A stretch of DNA of 64,000 bases from Pogona vitticeps (lineage: Eukaryota; Chordata; Lepidosauria; Squamata; Agamidae), in the NCBI RefSeq assembly GCF_051106095.1, contig NC_135785.1, forward strand, positions 224,125,045-224,189,044. Reading direction: 5' to 3'. The notes under the pieces were generated by a model that saw only the letters and a program-made list of their open reading frames with translations, had not been told where the DNA came from and did not search any database. The translations under genes were made by a program, and so were the position numbers. Of this stretch, positions 1 to 11,044 are shown in pieces. Each line of letters opens with the position of its first letter. The first letter of the stretch is position 1.

Positions 1-444
1 TTATAGGCACAATATTATAATAAACATAAATGTATTTTATCCTTCCCCAACGATATAATCTAGGTGAAAAATGTAAGGATTGGGGGCTTATAAATATTAC
101 TCTCTTCTGGTTCTGGAAGCTTAAAACTGAAGTCCCTCTTCACAGCATTATTCATTCAGGTGCAAGTTATTAAGTTTATTCTTTGTTTCTTCACCCAAAG
201 TACCCTCAGGGAGTGAAGAAAAAGGGAGGAGTAATTCTTCCCGAATAAAGCATGCCAAAATCCTTATTAAACCAAACACATATGTTTGTTCAATATAGAG
301 AATTTTGACAGCGGTATCCAATATGCACACCAAAATGTTGCAAAAAGCCTTATTTTCAGCCAACACTATCCCGGGTTCTGATACGATTTTGGGTGGCTGC
401 AAACTGACACAGGTGAAGAGCTAGATTTGTAGATGCTAGCCTTT
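1..444. other. no assigned feature
   Basis: An 84-codon minus-strand frame at 148-402 matches no family I recognise and has no splice context. Otherwise AT-rich and unremarkable. Confidence 0.5.
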
Positions 445-664
445 CTCGTTCATTCGTTCATTTAGTCGTTTAGTCGTGTCCAACTCTTCGTGACCCCATG
501 GACCAGAGCACGCCAGGCCTTCCTGTCTTCCACTGCCTCCTGGAGTTGGGTCAAATTCATGTTGGTTGTTTCGGTGACACTGTCCAACCATCTCATCCTC
601 TGTTGTCCCCTTCTCCTCTTGCCTTCACTCTTTCCCAGCATTAAGGTCTTTTCCAGGGAGCCTT
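445..664 (-). mobile_element. 5'-truncated BovB LINE fragment (RT C-terminus)
   Basis: The minus-strand frame contains SLEKTLMLGKSEGKRRRG, MRWLDSVTETTNMNL and EDRKAWRALVHGV, the C-terminal end of BovB ORF2. The 3' end reads GACACGACTAAACGACTAAA. It is truncated at the 5' side. Confidence 0.9.
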
Positions 665-734
665 TCTCACCCATTGTTAAACTCTGGTTTGAGATTTCGT
701 GGTAGTGTATAAATTTGTGCATCTCTCTCTCATA

Positions 735-965
735 CTTATGTGCCATCAAGTTAATTCTGATTTATGGTAATCCTTTCCAGGGTTCTCTAGAAATAGAATA
801 CTCAGAAGTTGTATGTTCCCCTCTTTGGGTGGCACTCAGAGGTTGAGCAACTCATCCAAGGTCACACAGCCTGGCTCACCTCCCTGGAGGCACAGTGAGG
901 AGGAATCAAGCTCCGAAACTCAGTCTCCACAGTAAGATAGGTATCTGACCAATGACTATCTCTCG
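735..965 (-). mobile_element. tRNA-headed CORE-type SINE
   Basis: On the minus strand: a degraded tRNA-like head, TTGATTCCTCCTCACTGTGCC, a CORE-like GCTGTGTGACCTTGGATGAG, then ACCCTGGAAAGG and TCAGAATTAACTTGATGGCA, an RTE/L2-like tail. It is about 230 bp and fairly old. Confidence 0.7.
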
Positions 966-1851
966 CTATCGATTTTTAAACACCACTAGTTTTCTGTCTT
1001 CATTCACATGAACAAGTGTCGTCCATTAAGTTTCGGGCAACTCCTGGATTTATAGGCGAGGATCCATGCAACTTTATTAATCCAGTTTGTTCTGAGGGGC
1101 TTCAGCTTCTTTAGTGCTATGCCACATAGAAAATCAGAACAGATAGTGGAAGAACTTCCAAGAGCAGTTTGTGACACACCATCATAATCTCAAGCAAGCC
1201 TTTTGGCCTGCCAAAATATTTTTTTGTAGCCTTTGCACTAGCTTTTTGAAACATCATATAATTCATAGAGGGCATTGCTAATCATTAATTGTATTCATCC
1301 CCATCACAATATTGCATTTTTTCTAATATAGCCCATGAAAGTACATTGTTGTTGATTAGCTACAATTTTTAGGAGGATCTGGTATTGCATTTCATTTCTA
1401 CTTGCACACTATAGATTTCAATTTATATTTGTAGTTGTGATGTACAGCTTCATTAGTAGGAATTTACCCAAGATCTAGACAATGTGTATATTTTCTCAAC
1501 ATGAAATGCTGGGATGCAGGGCAAGTATCTGAAGAACAAACCAACTGAGCATACAATGATTCATCTAGGCTGCCCATATTAAAACAAAAAGCAAAAACAG
1601 TTTTTTTTTATTTCCCATATTGACTAAAAGAAACAGACAATAACACCCGGTGCCAATAATGAGGGCAACACTAATTACCAAACCCTGAAAACCAAGCAAT
1701 TACTATGGAATCCTGAGATTTGTAGTTTGGAAAGATATTCAGAATTGTGTGCTACTGTATATTCCAGGAGGGCAGAATTAGCAGATAACTCCAAAGATGT
1801 GACCAAAGAACAGATCCTAAATTCCATAGGGTCAAACCATAGAAGTTAAAA
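966..1851. other. no assigned feature
   Basis: AT-rich intergenic sequence; no convincing ORF or repeat recognised. Confidence 0.5.
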
Positions 1852-2085
1852 TAGTAATCATGTCCGGTCAAGTCAATTCTCATTTGGCAACCCTTTTCAG
1901 GGTTTTCAAAGTAGAGAGTACACAAGAGTGGATTACCTTCCCTTCTTCGAGGGACATCCTGGGACTGTGCAGCTAGTTCAAGACCACATAGGCTGGTCCT
2001 ACTCACAGGAGGCACAGTGGGGAATCAAACTCCTAGCTTTTGACTCTACAGCCAGATGCCTAAATCCCTGAGCTATGAAATGGCT
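1852..2085 (-). mobile_element. tRNA-headed CORE-type SINE, second copy
   Basis: The minus strand begins TTCATAGCTCAGGGATTTAG (A-box-like) with TTTGATTCCCCACTGTGCC (B-box region). It ends AAAACCCTGAAAAGGGTTGCC and GAATTGACTTGACC. It has the same architecture as the copy at 0.74 kb. Confidence 0.75.
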
Positions 2086-2988
2086 TTTGCTCTCCAACCT
2101 AGCTGAAAGCAGCCTATAGCATGAAAGTTAACATAGTGTAAAACTGCTGTTACTGCACAGACTCCAAGTTAAGTAAGGGTGCATCAAAAGAGCTTGAAGT
2201 GAAAACTGTTGCATGTGGTTCAATTATGCATTTTTTTTCCCTAGTAATTAAAATGCCGCTTTCAGTCTGTTGACAGGTTTTCAAGTAACTGTTTATGGAA
2301 TCACATTATCCTTGGTAGGAAATATAAGACTTGTCCATTGAGTGTTTCTAGGATGCTATTGCTCATGCTAAGGCGATAAGTTGTAAAAAGAATATGTACC
2401 ATATGGTGGATGGTGGTATTCATGTAACACAGGGTGTTTTGTTTTTGTTTTTTGGTGTGTGTTTTTTTGTGTTTTGTTGTTGTTGGTTTAAATGAAGGCT
2501 AATAAAATTAGGAAGCATCTGTCAGAACTCTCATTCCTATTACCAAATAAATCCAAACAAATAAGTGTTTACTGTTCTGTATCCTTTTTAAAATAACACA
2601 GGAAAAAGCTCTAGAAATCCAGATGTGTTTTCTCTGTATGAGGACAGAGCCATCAAATCGCACACCCTTCCCAAAAACAAGATTATATCACAGGACTTTG
2701 AAATTTCCTGTTAAAATGTGCACAGAAGCAACACGTTGAAAAGGAGGCAAATTCGATGGTGTAGAGGAAAGTCAAATAGGTCATGGTCATGGATTTCATT
2801 TTTAAGTTGTACTATACAAGAAGGAAAGACTTTAATAATAATCTGAGAGGCAACTTCATTGCCAAGTATTTAAACATAAAGCACTATAGGCTGCTTTCAA
2901 CGAGTTTGGAGAGATGAGTTCTTCACCTCAAAAGTCTGAAAGTTTATACCATGCCTTATGCAAGGGTCAGGAATAGTTTTGCAAATAG
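2086..2988. other. no assigned feature; T/G-rich tract
   Basis: A low-complexity T/G tract at about 2433-2488 is the only structure noticed. Confidence 0.5.
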
Positions 2989-2993
2989 GTTTG

Positions 2994-3402
2994 TGTCAGC
3001 TTCGCGCTGCAATAATACGCAGAGTTATCTGATTGAAGACACACACACGCTCTTCTTCTGTAATAGGACACGTGTATTATACAAATGTACAAATATACAA
3101 ACTGGCAGAACTTTGGCGTAGCAGGCAAACAATAGGCAAACTGGCATAGAGGATAGTAGCAAGAGAAAGGAGAAGATACAGTAATGTCCATACTGTTCAC
3201 TTATATACAGTTACAGAGCTCCTTCTGTCCAATCACTGTCAGTATTACATCATCTTCTCCATGTGGGTGTCACCTCTTCTCCAGGCATTGCATCATCTTC
3301 TCTGTCACAGTGACTCAGCAGTCACACAGCTGTTCATTATGGCAGCTCATTAATAATACGTTTAATACATGTTCAGGCCTATAAAATTACAATATCTTGA
3401 CA
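2994..3402 (-). mobile_element. solo LTR (LTR retroelement fossil), 409 bp, 5-bp target duplication
   Basis: On the minus strand it starts TGTCAAGAT and ends GAAGCTGACA, the TG...CA ends of an LTR. It is flanked by identical GTTTG duplications at 2989-2993 and 3403-3407. A TATATAAG promoter word lies on the minus strand at 3200-3207. No internal region or second LTR is present, so it is a recombined solo LTR. The family (copia or other LTR type) is not determined. Intact ends and matching duplications suggest moderate age. Confidence 0.75.
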
Positions 3403-3407
3403 GTTTG

Positions 3408-4060
3408 CAATAAGATGGGAGGGGCAAAGAGGTTTGCGTGATCATGGGATGAAGGATATAGTGTCCGAAAATTAGGTGCATGGAAAGGTGAATTCAGGAG
3501 GTGTTTGGAAGGTCTATGTGTAGTGCAAAAGCATGCAGCCACTGTGCCAGATCCAATAAGAGAGACTCCTATTGACGGAGCAGCTGCATCCAGCAGAACT
3601 GAAAGGGAGCGGTTCGTCTCTCACTCACTGCATTCATCCTCCTGGGTTAGTATTTCGGAGACACAGAAGAAGGAGAATAAGTTTCTTTTGCAACCACTAG
3701 CACAATAGACTCAGCACACCATTATAGAACATACACACGGAGAGGGGTCTGAACATGATGCCATTGTTCAAAGCCAACACCTCCTGTTTCTTTACAGTTG
3801 GGTCTTGGAACAGGACATTTTCTTCAGAAAGAGTTATGATGCAACATCGGATTTGGTGCATTGATGTCACGTTCTGTACATACAAATGGGAAATGGATCA
3901 CCAAAGGTGGTATCATGGGTTGTGGGGTTCCCAGAGACAGTAGATTAATTTTGTACACCACCTAACCTCACCCCATGGAGCATTTGCAGAGTTATTTTCT
4001 TCCTTGCAATCCATTCCATACTTGCCTCAGTTGTGGATGGTGCCTGGACACTGCATTGCT
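3408..4060. other. no assigned feature
   Basis: A slightly less AT-rich patch at 3500-3710 has a short plus-strand frame with no recognisable product. It may belong to an older insertion near the solo LTR. Confidence 0.4.
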
Positions 4061-4066
4061 TACACA

Positions 4067-4105
<39 letters not shown>

Positions 4106-4157
4106 ACAGACAGACAGAGACAGACAGACAGACAGACAGTGTGTGTGTGTGTGTGTA
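4061..4157. repeat. compound microsatellite (CA)n-(GACA)n-(GT)n
   Basis: A CA run (about 40 bp) passes into GACA/GA repeats and then an 17-bp GT run. The CA and GT arms are complementary and could fold back over the GACA loop. Confidence 0.95.
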
Positions 4158-4794
4158 GTCACTCAGAAAGAATTAAGTGACTTCAAAAAATGCCATTGGT
4201 AAAATTACTTTTGCCAAAATAAAATGCAAATGGATTCAAAAGTAGTACTTTCATCTAGTTAATCAAAATAAAAGTTAATCAAAATAAAACAAAAGAAAGT
4301 TTAACATGTGAGGGTTCCGATTCAAGAGATGTCTCCCAAGGAAGCACTGAGGAAAGGACACTGCTGAAAGGCTCTTTTTGGTGTGCCGTCCTGGGTTTTC
4401 CTACGAAAGCCTTGCAATTTCATGATATTTTGGAGTCACAAACGTGTTTTGAAGATAATGCGGTCTGGTCTGAGGATGTAAATATAGTTATTTAGATGGT
4501 CTTTTACGTGTTGGGACACAAAAAGCATGGTGCATCACACACCAGTGAGTAATGTTATCTATTCTTTTGCTTGCTGCTGTTATTTTTCTCTTTATGATTT
4601 TCCTCTTTACACTATAGAAGCACAAATTCTTCAAAAATAAAAATAAAAATGCACTGTTTTCCTCAAAATGTCAATATTCCCCAGCCTCGTGAAAAACTTT
4701 GCTATAGATTTAATTTCCCCTTAACCATACACAAAGCAAAGATAACGGGAGGAAGCAAGGCAGCTGGATCTATGTGGAATGTGCTCTCAAGATT

Positions 4795-4855
4795 AACATC
4801 AATTTATTTTTATTTATTAGATTTTTACCCCACCCCTCTAGACAATGTCTTTTCT
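4795..4855 (-). mobile_element. LINE 3' end fragment ending in (TAAA)n
   Basis: TTTATTTATTAGATTTTTACCCCACCC on the plus strand is the reverse of a LINE tail with ATATAAAT and TAAA repeats. The same family occurs at 14.27, 26.75 and 34.77 kb. It is probably L2/CR1-type. Confidence 0.4.
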
Positions 4856-4914
4856 GCGATTTGTAGACAAATCTCAGAAAAGTTATGTTTTGGGATTACA
4901 CTGGGAAGTAATCC

Positions 4915-4962
4915 CCAGCCAGCAGAGATTCTAGGAATTATAGTTTAAAAAGTAACTTTTCC
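4915..4962. repeat. 45-bp dispersed repeat, copy 1
   Basis: ATTCTAGGAATTATAGTTT then AAAAGTAACTTTTCCAGGC closely parallels 16803-16850. Similar words with TTGTAGTCCAAAA occur in hAT-like foldback elements of lizards. Confidence 0.6.
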
Positions 4963-5825
4963 AGGCAATGAGTGTGAGTGGCCACATTGCAGAAGACTGC
5001 AGCTATGCACTGCATGGAGTTTGAATGGGGAGAGTAGAAAGTTCTGCTAATCTTTCCCAAGGAATGGCAGTGTGCTCAAACATTATCGCAGTTGAGCATA
5101 TTTGAACAAAACTGTAGAAAATGGAGTGATCCAGAAAGAAGTAAATATCTTTTGCCTAGAACACACTACGCCTCAATCTGAGAAGGCAACTATAGAGATT
5201 CTACTGTGAAGTAAAATGAGGATCAGGCTAGGCCCTGAACTCTTAAAATGGAGGCTGTAGTTTAGATTTACATTTCTATTTGTCTGTGATTTATTCCATC
5301 AATCCTAATAAAGGTTCTTATCCTTGGTCTTGTTGTTTGGTTTTAAGAAAGTGTGGGATTTACATGCAGTTACCAAGATCTGTATTTAAACTAGGTTTCA
5401 GAGTAGGAGCTGCAGCTCAGGAAGCAATTGAGAATAGCCTCATCTTCAGGCAACCGTTGGTGCTTTCTCATGCAGCCTGTGTGCACATTTTTGTGTAGTG
5501 CTGGATAGATAGCTGTGGTTCTTCTGAAGTCTTTTTCAGCTCATTTGCACGGGGTTGCAATGCGGAACACAAAGTGAATCTTAGTAATATAACCAAAAAC
5601 TTTATTGCTTTCAAAAGCAAGAGGGTCACTAACACACACAGAGAGAATATATGTACAGTAAGTCTTGCTGAATATAAGAGATTACTCTTTTATAGCTCCA
5701 AGTGAAATGTTCCAAATAAACTACTGAGCATGTGGAAGAATGCATAAGTAACACATCTGCTAAAAAGCAACTGTAATTCTGTTAAGCTGCTTAGACTGCA
5801 TGATAAGGAAATGTTTTATCCATTA
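4963..5825. other. no assigned feature
   Basis: Nothing recognised. Confidence 0.5.
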
Positions 5826-6345
5826 TAATTAGAGATGGGTACGAATAAAAGAACTGCAACATTCAACAAAAATTGCCAATTTGTCAATTTATATTTATCG
5901 TAAGTGACATCCCGGACAATATGAATTGATGAATTTTTAATGATTTTTGATTAGTTGGTTTTGGGGGCTATAAAATGTCCCCCTAGGAACCTAGAGACAC
6001 CAAAATCACATAGAGGCATACCCTGATTCTCCTGTACAAATCCTCCAAGTTTGGCAATGTTTGGATTTCAGATGCCTAAGTTATATGCCCACAAAGAGGG
6101 ACCCCCAGGAATGCTTGTCCCAGGAACATAGGGACACCTAAATTGAAGAGAAGCTTATCCTGCTTATCCTCTACAATTCCTCCAGGTTTGGTGAAGTCTG
6201 GGTTGTGTTGGAATTCTCCCCAAGCCAGCTGCTAAAGGGCACTTTCCTGGCACATCCATTTTATGGTTGTATAACTTGGATATCTAAACCCCAATCTTCA
6301 CCAAACTTGGAAGGATTATAGAAGAATGCTTGGAGAGATCACCGG
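5826..6345. mobile_element. hAT-like nonautonomous element, one end only
   Basis: The left end TAGAGATGGGTACGAATAAA resembles the hAT end at 32.5 kb (TAGAGATGGGCACGAAC). The body has repeated CCTCCAAGTTTGG / CTCCAGGTTTGGTGAAG words and mirrored GGGGGCTATAA, features I associate with hAT-derived repeats in lizards. No matching right end or 8-bp duplication is visible. Confidence 0.5.
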
Positions 6346-6690
6346 TCCTTGCGGCTGGGTAGAGTGATCACTACACACAAAAGACCAGCTAATGAGACCC
6401 ATCAATCACAGTGACAGATAATCTCTCCTCCTTATCAAAACAATACACCCACAACAAAAACACACTGGTCACCATAATCACCCATCTCCCAAAAAGGACA
6501 AAAGCTGATCTCACAGCCATAAATACTCAACTCCCAAACAAACTGCACCAGAGCACAGAGTGCAGTCCTCTGAAGATGCTGGCCACAGAGACTGGTGAAA
6601 TGTTAGGAAGAACAACCTTCAGAACATGGCCTGAGAGCCCGAAAAACCCACAACAACCATTAGATCCCAGCCGTGAAAGCCTTCGCAAAT
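6346..6690 (+). mobile_element. retroelement 3' end, probably Penelope-like
   Basis: The stretch around 6560-6690 reads CCTCTGAAGATGCTGGCCAC, GACTGGTGAAATGTTAGG, GAACATGGCCTGAGAGCCCG and CCACAACAACCATTAGATCC, a terminal pattern common in reptile genomes. I associate it with Penelope-like elements. A short C-terminal frame spans 6411-6690. The family call is tentative; the retroelement identity is firmer. Confidence 0.5.
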
Positions 6691-6761
6691 GCATCATCAT
6701 CATCGTTGTTGTTGTTGTAGTTGTAGTTGTAGTTGTTGTAGTTGTTGTTATTTTGCCTACT
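6691..6761. repeat. imperfect (TTG/TAG)n trinucleotide tract
   Basis: CATCATCATCAT passes into GTT/GTA repeats directly after the retroelement 3' end, so it may be that element's tail. Confidence 0.85.
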
Positions 6762-7557
6762 TATTGCAGATAGCATCCTGGTCATCCTCACTCAATGAGA
6801 TAAATTACATCGCAGAACCTAGTATGTTAGGTTGCTAGTCACAATGCTAGTAAAAGTGACTGTCTCTTTGAGAAATGCACAGATTATACAATATTTTCTG
6901 AAGCCCTGTGAGTTCTATTTTGATTGCTTTCAGAAAGAACAGATAAAAGCCATTCATTCAGGTTTACATTCCAATACAATTTTACTGACCATAATAAAGT
7001 AGATTTAGTATCTGTTGCCAAACCCATGGTCATTAGTCATGAATGTATATGTATTAAAGACTTTGTCTGCAATTCTGACTTTACCTGCCAATCCTTGGGG
7101 ATCTGAAATATATTGCACCTCCCTGGGAGCTTGTAGGGAAAATATTTATTAAAGGTGCTATGTAACTCCTTAACATTTTAAATATTAATAATCATTTTGA
7201 ATTGGGTGCATGTAGCTGGTGCAGGGCCAAGAAAAAAATAGCAACCCATTTGTTAAAAATCTAACCACCATTCATTTTCTGCCGGAACATTCAGTGATGT
7301 GAGAGCAAAAGAGCTCAGCAAAGGCACTCAGCATTACTGTTAGGTTTAGATTTATTCTTCTGTTTACCACACTCTAGTCTCATACTATGTAATGCTAATT
7401 AGTTTTCTAACATTACATAACAGCAAGGTGAGTATTAATTTTAAAACTTTTATGAGCAGTTTCCTTCTGTTCCATCTCTATAGCATATAAACTGATTTTC
7501 TGCAGTTTTTCTTGAAACTCCATGCATCTAGAAATTATTGATGAAGAGGTATGTACC
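6762..7557. other. no assigned feature
   Basis: AT-rich; nothing recognised. Confidence 0.5.
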
Positions 7558-7565
7558 CTTAACAT

Positions 7566-7685
7566 TAGCGATCCCCAATTTTGGGCCTACAGAGGTTCTT
7601 GGACTACAGCTCCCAGAAGCCTTCACCAGGATTTCTTCGAGTTAAACTCCAAGAACCTCTGGAGGCCCAAGGGTGGGGAGCACTG
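7566..7685. mobile_element. 120-bp hAT MITE with near-perfect 8-bp target duplication
   Basis: The ends TAGCGATCCCC and (reverse) CAGTGCTCCCC lead into arms sharing GGGCCT-CAGAGGTTCTTGG, so the element folds back over most of its length. Flanks CTTAACAT (7558-7565) and CTTTACAT (7686-7693) match 7 of 8. Confidence 0.8.
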
Positions 7686-7693
7686 CTTTACAT

Positions 7694-10600
7694 GACACTG
7701 TGAGCAGACACTGTGACTTCCCTTCCTAACCTGCCAACAAGCCTTCCCCATCTCTTCCTGTCATCACTTCCTCCAGGTAAAAAAACACCATGTCTGAACA
7801 GGAAAAAATTGAATTCATGTTTAGACTGTTCATGTGAGCACGAACCCTGGAAAAACAGAGCTGTTGCTTGTATGGATAAGCCTACACGGAGACAGCAACC
7901 ATTTCTTAAACGTGCCTTGCTTTTCCCCTGAGGAAAGTGATGTTGGGTAAAGCAGGGTGAGAATCACCTGAATAGAACTCCAATATTTGAGTTGCATTGG
8001 TGGTGGGTCATGGTCTGAGCAATGGAGCGCTCATTCCAAAAACCCGGGATGAGAGATCCACCACTGCCTCACCACAGGCTGCCTTCCACTGGCAAGGAAC
8101 TCTCTGTTGTGCAGTTCCCCAGTTGGCTGAGCAGAGCCCAGGGGAGCAATTTCAAATTACTGCCTTCTCAAATAAAATAGAAATGGCTCTCATGAAGACT
8201 ACACAAATTTGAAAAGATGAATTTGAGCTACTCTGCAATAACCAGAGAACTCAGACAGGGACATGCACGATCAAACTGTCTTGTCCATTGCTCTGAAGGT
8301 TCAGACCCCCCATCAAAAGTAAACAAAACATAAATGCCCATAGACAAAGCATCATCTCACAGAATAGCCCTCTTGTGGGGAGGTCAGATTAATTAAATCA
8401 CCTTCTTTTGTTTTCATGCTAAAAGGATTGTCAGGAGTTTTGGGAAAGCAAGAATTCTACATTTGTCTCCCTATAGCCTTCTTCCTATTTAGTAAATGGT
8501 CCATTCTAGATTCATTGTTTCTGATTAGACAGGTAGGAAGATAAGGCAAAGTGTGACACATGACTAACAAGGGGCCAGAGAACTAGTCAGCTTGACCAAA
8601 ATGATATACAAATACATACTGCAGCTATATTTGTGGTTCAGATTCAGGGTTCAACTCCAGTTAAATTCAGTTCAATTTCAAGACTAGATACTTCTTTCTA
8701 TACCTATCTCTGCCTGAATCTTTCAGCTGATCATGGAGTTCCAACACTCCATAATCCCAAAATAGTCTACCAAGATTAAGGTGAGGAAATCTGTGCCACC
8801 CCTAATCTCTTCTGGGAGTATTTTCCCAATACATTGATGGCTACCCTCCCCCATTCCTTGTGCATGTGTTTGTGTGTGTTTTAGGGACAGATTCTTCCTT
8901 TTAATCCTCTCAGCCATGCAAGGTTGTTTTTTAACCCCTTATTTCCCCATATTAGTTATACTTCATTGTGAATCTGTGCATTCTCTGTGTGCATTATACA
9001 TAACTCTGTGTGAGTGGGATATACTCACCTCAATTTATATCAAGACACACTATTGCCATAGTTCAAAGATTCTTTATACTGTAGGCATGCCTCTGAGCAT
9101 ATGTGAATGCATACATGTGTTCAGAAGAGCATACTTGCCAACAGTTCTATGTATGTCCTTGTGATGAGTTGAATAAGGGCCTATAAATAGGCAAGACGTG
9201 GACACCTTATGTGTGCATTGGCATGCCTGTTGCTGAAACAAACTGCTAGCTGAGGTTATTAGTGCTGAAAAGAGCACAAAGCTCAGTAGGGGAAACAGCA
9301 GCTTTAGAGAGGATGCTGATAAAATTTGGACCAAACAAATAGCATGCAAGGTATGGATAAAATCCACCCCCTCCACCTCCATGCCAATTAGTCAGCATAA
9401 TTCACTTCCCCTTTTGGCTACTTTAAAGGCTTAAAATAGGCAGTAATAGTTCCTCCAAATGACTTCTAGTTTAGCCTGTTCAAATCCAACAATTTAACGA
9501 AAAGACCTGCTTGAGTTATATAATGCAGACATTACCAAGTTTCTAATCCTCATAAGTAAGATATAAAACATTCCTTAAAAAGAAATATAACTTGAAATGT
9601 ATTTTTAGGAAAACTAAAGCTTAAAGAAACAGACATTTAGAATGTTTTTAGAACTCTAATGGTGGGGCTGTCAGTGTTATAATTTGTGTAATTCAGCTGA
9701 GAGTTCAAAGCAGAAATGGAAAGGGTGAAGTTTTTCTAAATGACTTTGGTTCATGTCATGGTCAGTTTGCTTGGGTTTTACTGTGCACAAAAGAAATACT
9801 CTTTTTCTACACTGAAGTGTTAGGAGGTTGTACTGTGTTAATGAGAAATATTATCTTATCAAAGAGGGCTTAGTGTCCTCATTTCCATTTATATAGAAGA
9901 TTGATTAATACTTAGCTAATTGGCACATGCAAATAGGGATTAAATGAATTTGCTTTTCTCCACAACTCAACAAGTGTAATTTAGATCCTTATTGAGATTT
10001 AAGTCTTATTATTTTTGAAGGTAATCATCTTCCTGTCCTTAGAAGTGAAATATCAAAGTACCACACTAATTGTATCTTATTTATTTTTCACTAATTAACT
10101 AATTAACATTACCATAAAGGAAATGGACAGCAAGTGCCTTCTAAATCTCTGGTGTCATGTTTCTACATTTGAGATTTCAGTGAGGTCAAATGCAATTAGG
10201 AAAGTATATGAATGAACTAATCCACTTTCTGATGTTTGAGTAATCCAGGTTTTGTGCATGTTTTGTGCACTTCAATATTCCTAGAAAGTTATTTGATCAG
10301 CTTTTCTTGAAATACCCAAATGCTTGTAATATATGCAGATATCAAAGCAAAATGAGAGTCAGTCTAGATGTGACAAATGCAGTTCATTCCTTGTGTGTAA
10401 ACCTGTAGAAGACATTGTTATGGTGAGTAGTGTGGTATCCAGGTGTTAAGTAGTGATGGTCAGCTTCTATCTACCTCCTTACAGTTCTTTATCTTCAAAT
10501 CCACTCGCAGAGGATGCCTTCAAACAGAGGATTTATTTCTCTAGAAAATAGGACATACGGTGACCTTATGAACACTACTTTCCCTTTAGGATCAGACTGA

Positions 10601-10964
10601 GCATGACTCAGTGTACTGTTTTTGTTACAAGGGAGCATGTGCAGGAGACTGCTGTTGTTCTCACAACGTATTTGTGGACTTTCGAAAGGCAACTGTTTGT
10701 CCCCTGTGGGAACAGAATGCTGAATTTCATAGCACTAGGTCTGATCCAGCATGACTCTTCATCACAGAGCACATAGTTAAACTATGTAATTCAATACAGA
10801 AGGATATCATGATAGCCACCATGATGGCTTTAAAATTGCATTGGACACATCAGTGGAGAATATGAATACAGCTATCTGATAATGGCCATATGGCACCTCT
10901 AGGATCATAGGTAGTATAATTCTAAAAAAATCTAGGAGAGAATACTGTACTGTGCACTTTCTGT
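7694..10964. other. gene-free stretch
   Basis: Only short chance frames, including overlapping ones at 8723-9382 on both strands. A faint LINE-tail word (GGTCTGATCCAGCATGACTC) is at about 10739. The AT-rich block 9480-10340 has no repeat I recognise and could hold conserved noncoding sequence. Confidence 0.5.
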
Positions 10965-11044
10965 GTGCATTTGGTTGTCCGTTATGGGAAACAGGATGCT
11001 GGACTGGCTGGACCTTTGGTCTGTTCCCATAGTGTTCTTATGTA
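10965..11044 (+). mobile_element. CR1/L2-like LINE or SINE tail
   Basis: ACAGGATGCTGGACTGGCTG, then GACCTTTGGTCTGTTCC and GTTCTTATG, is the common reptile tail ending in TTCTTATG. A weaker relative lies at about 10710-10765. Confidence 0.45.

Noticed and set aside
148-402. 84-codon minus frame that looked at first like a LINE RT fragment
   Set aside because: I could not line it up with L1, CR1 or RTE motifs.
3480-3720. Second LTR partnering the one at 2994-3402
   Set aside because: It does not share sequence or ends with the first, so the solo-LTR reading stands.
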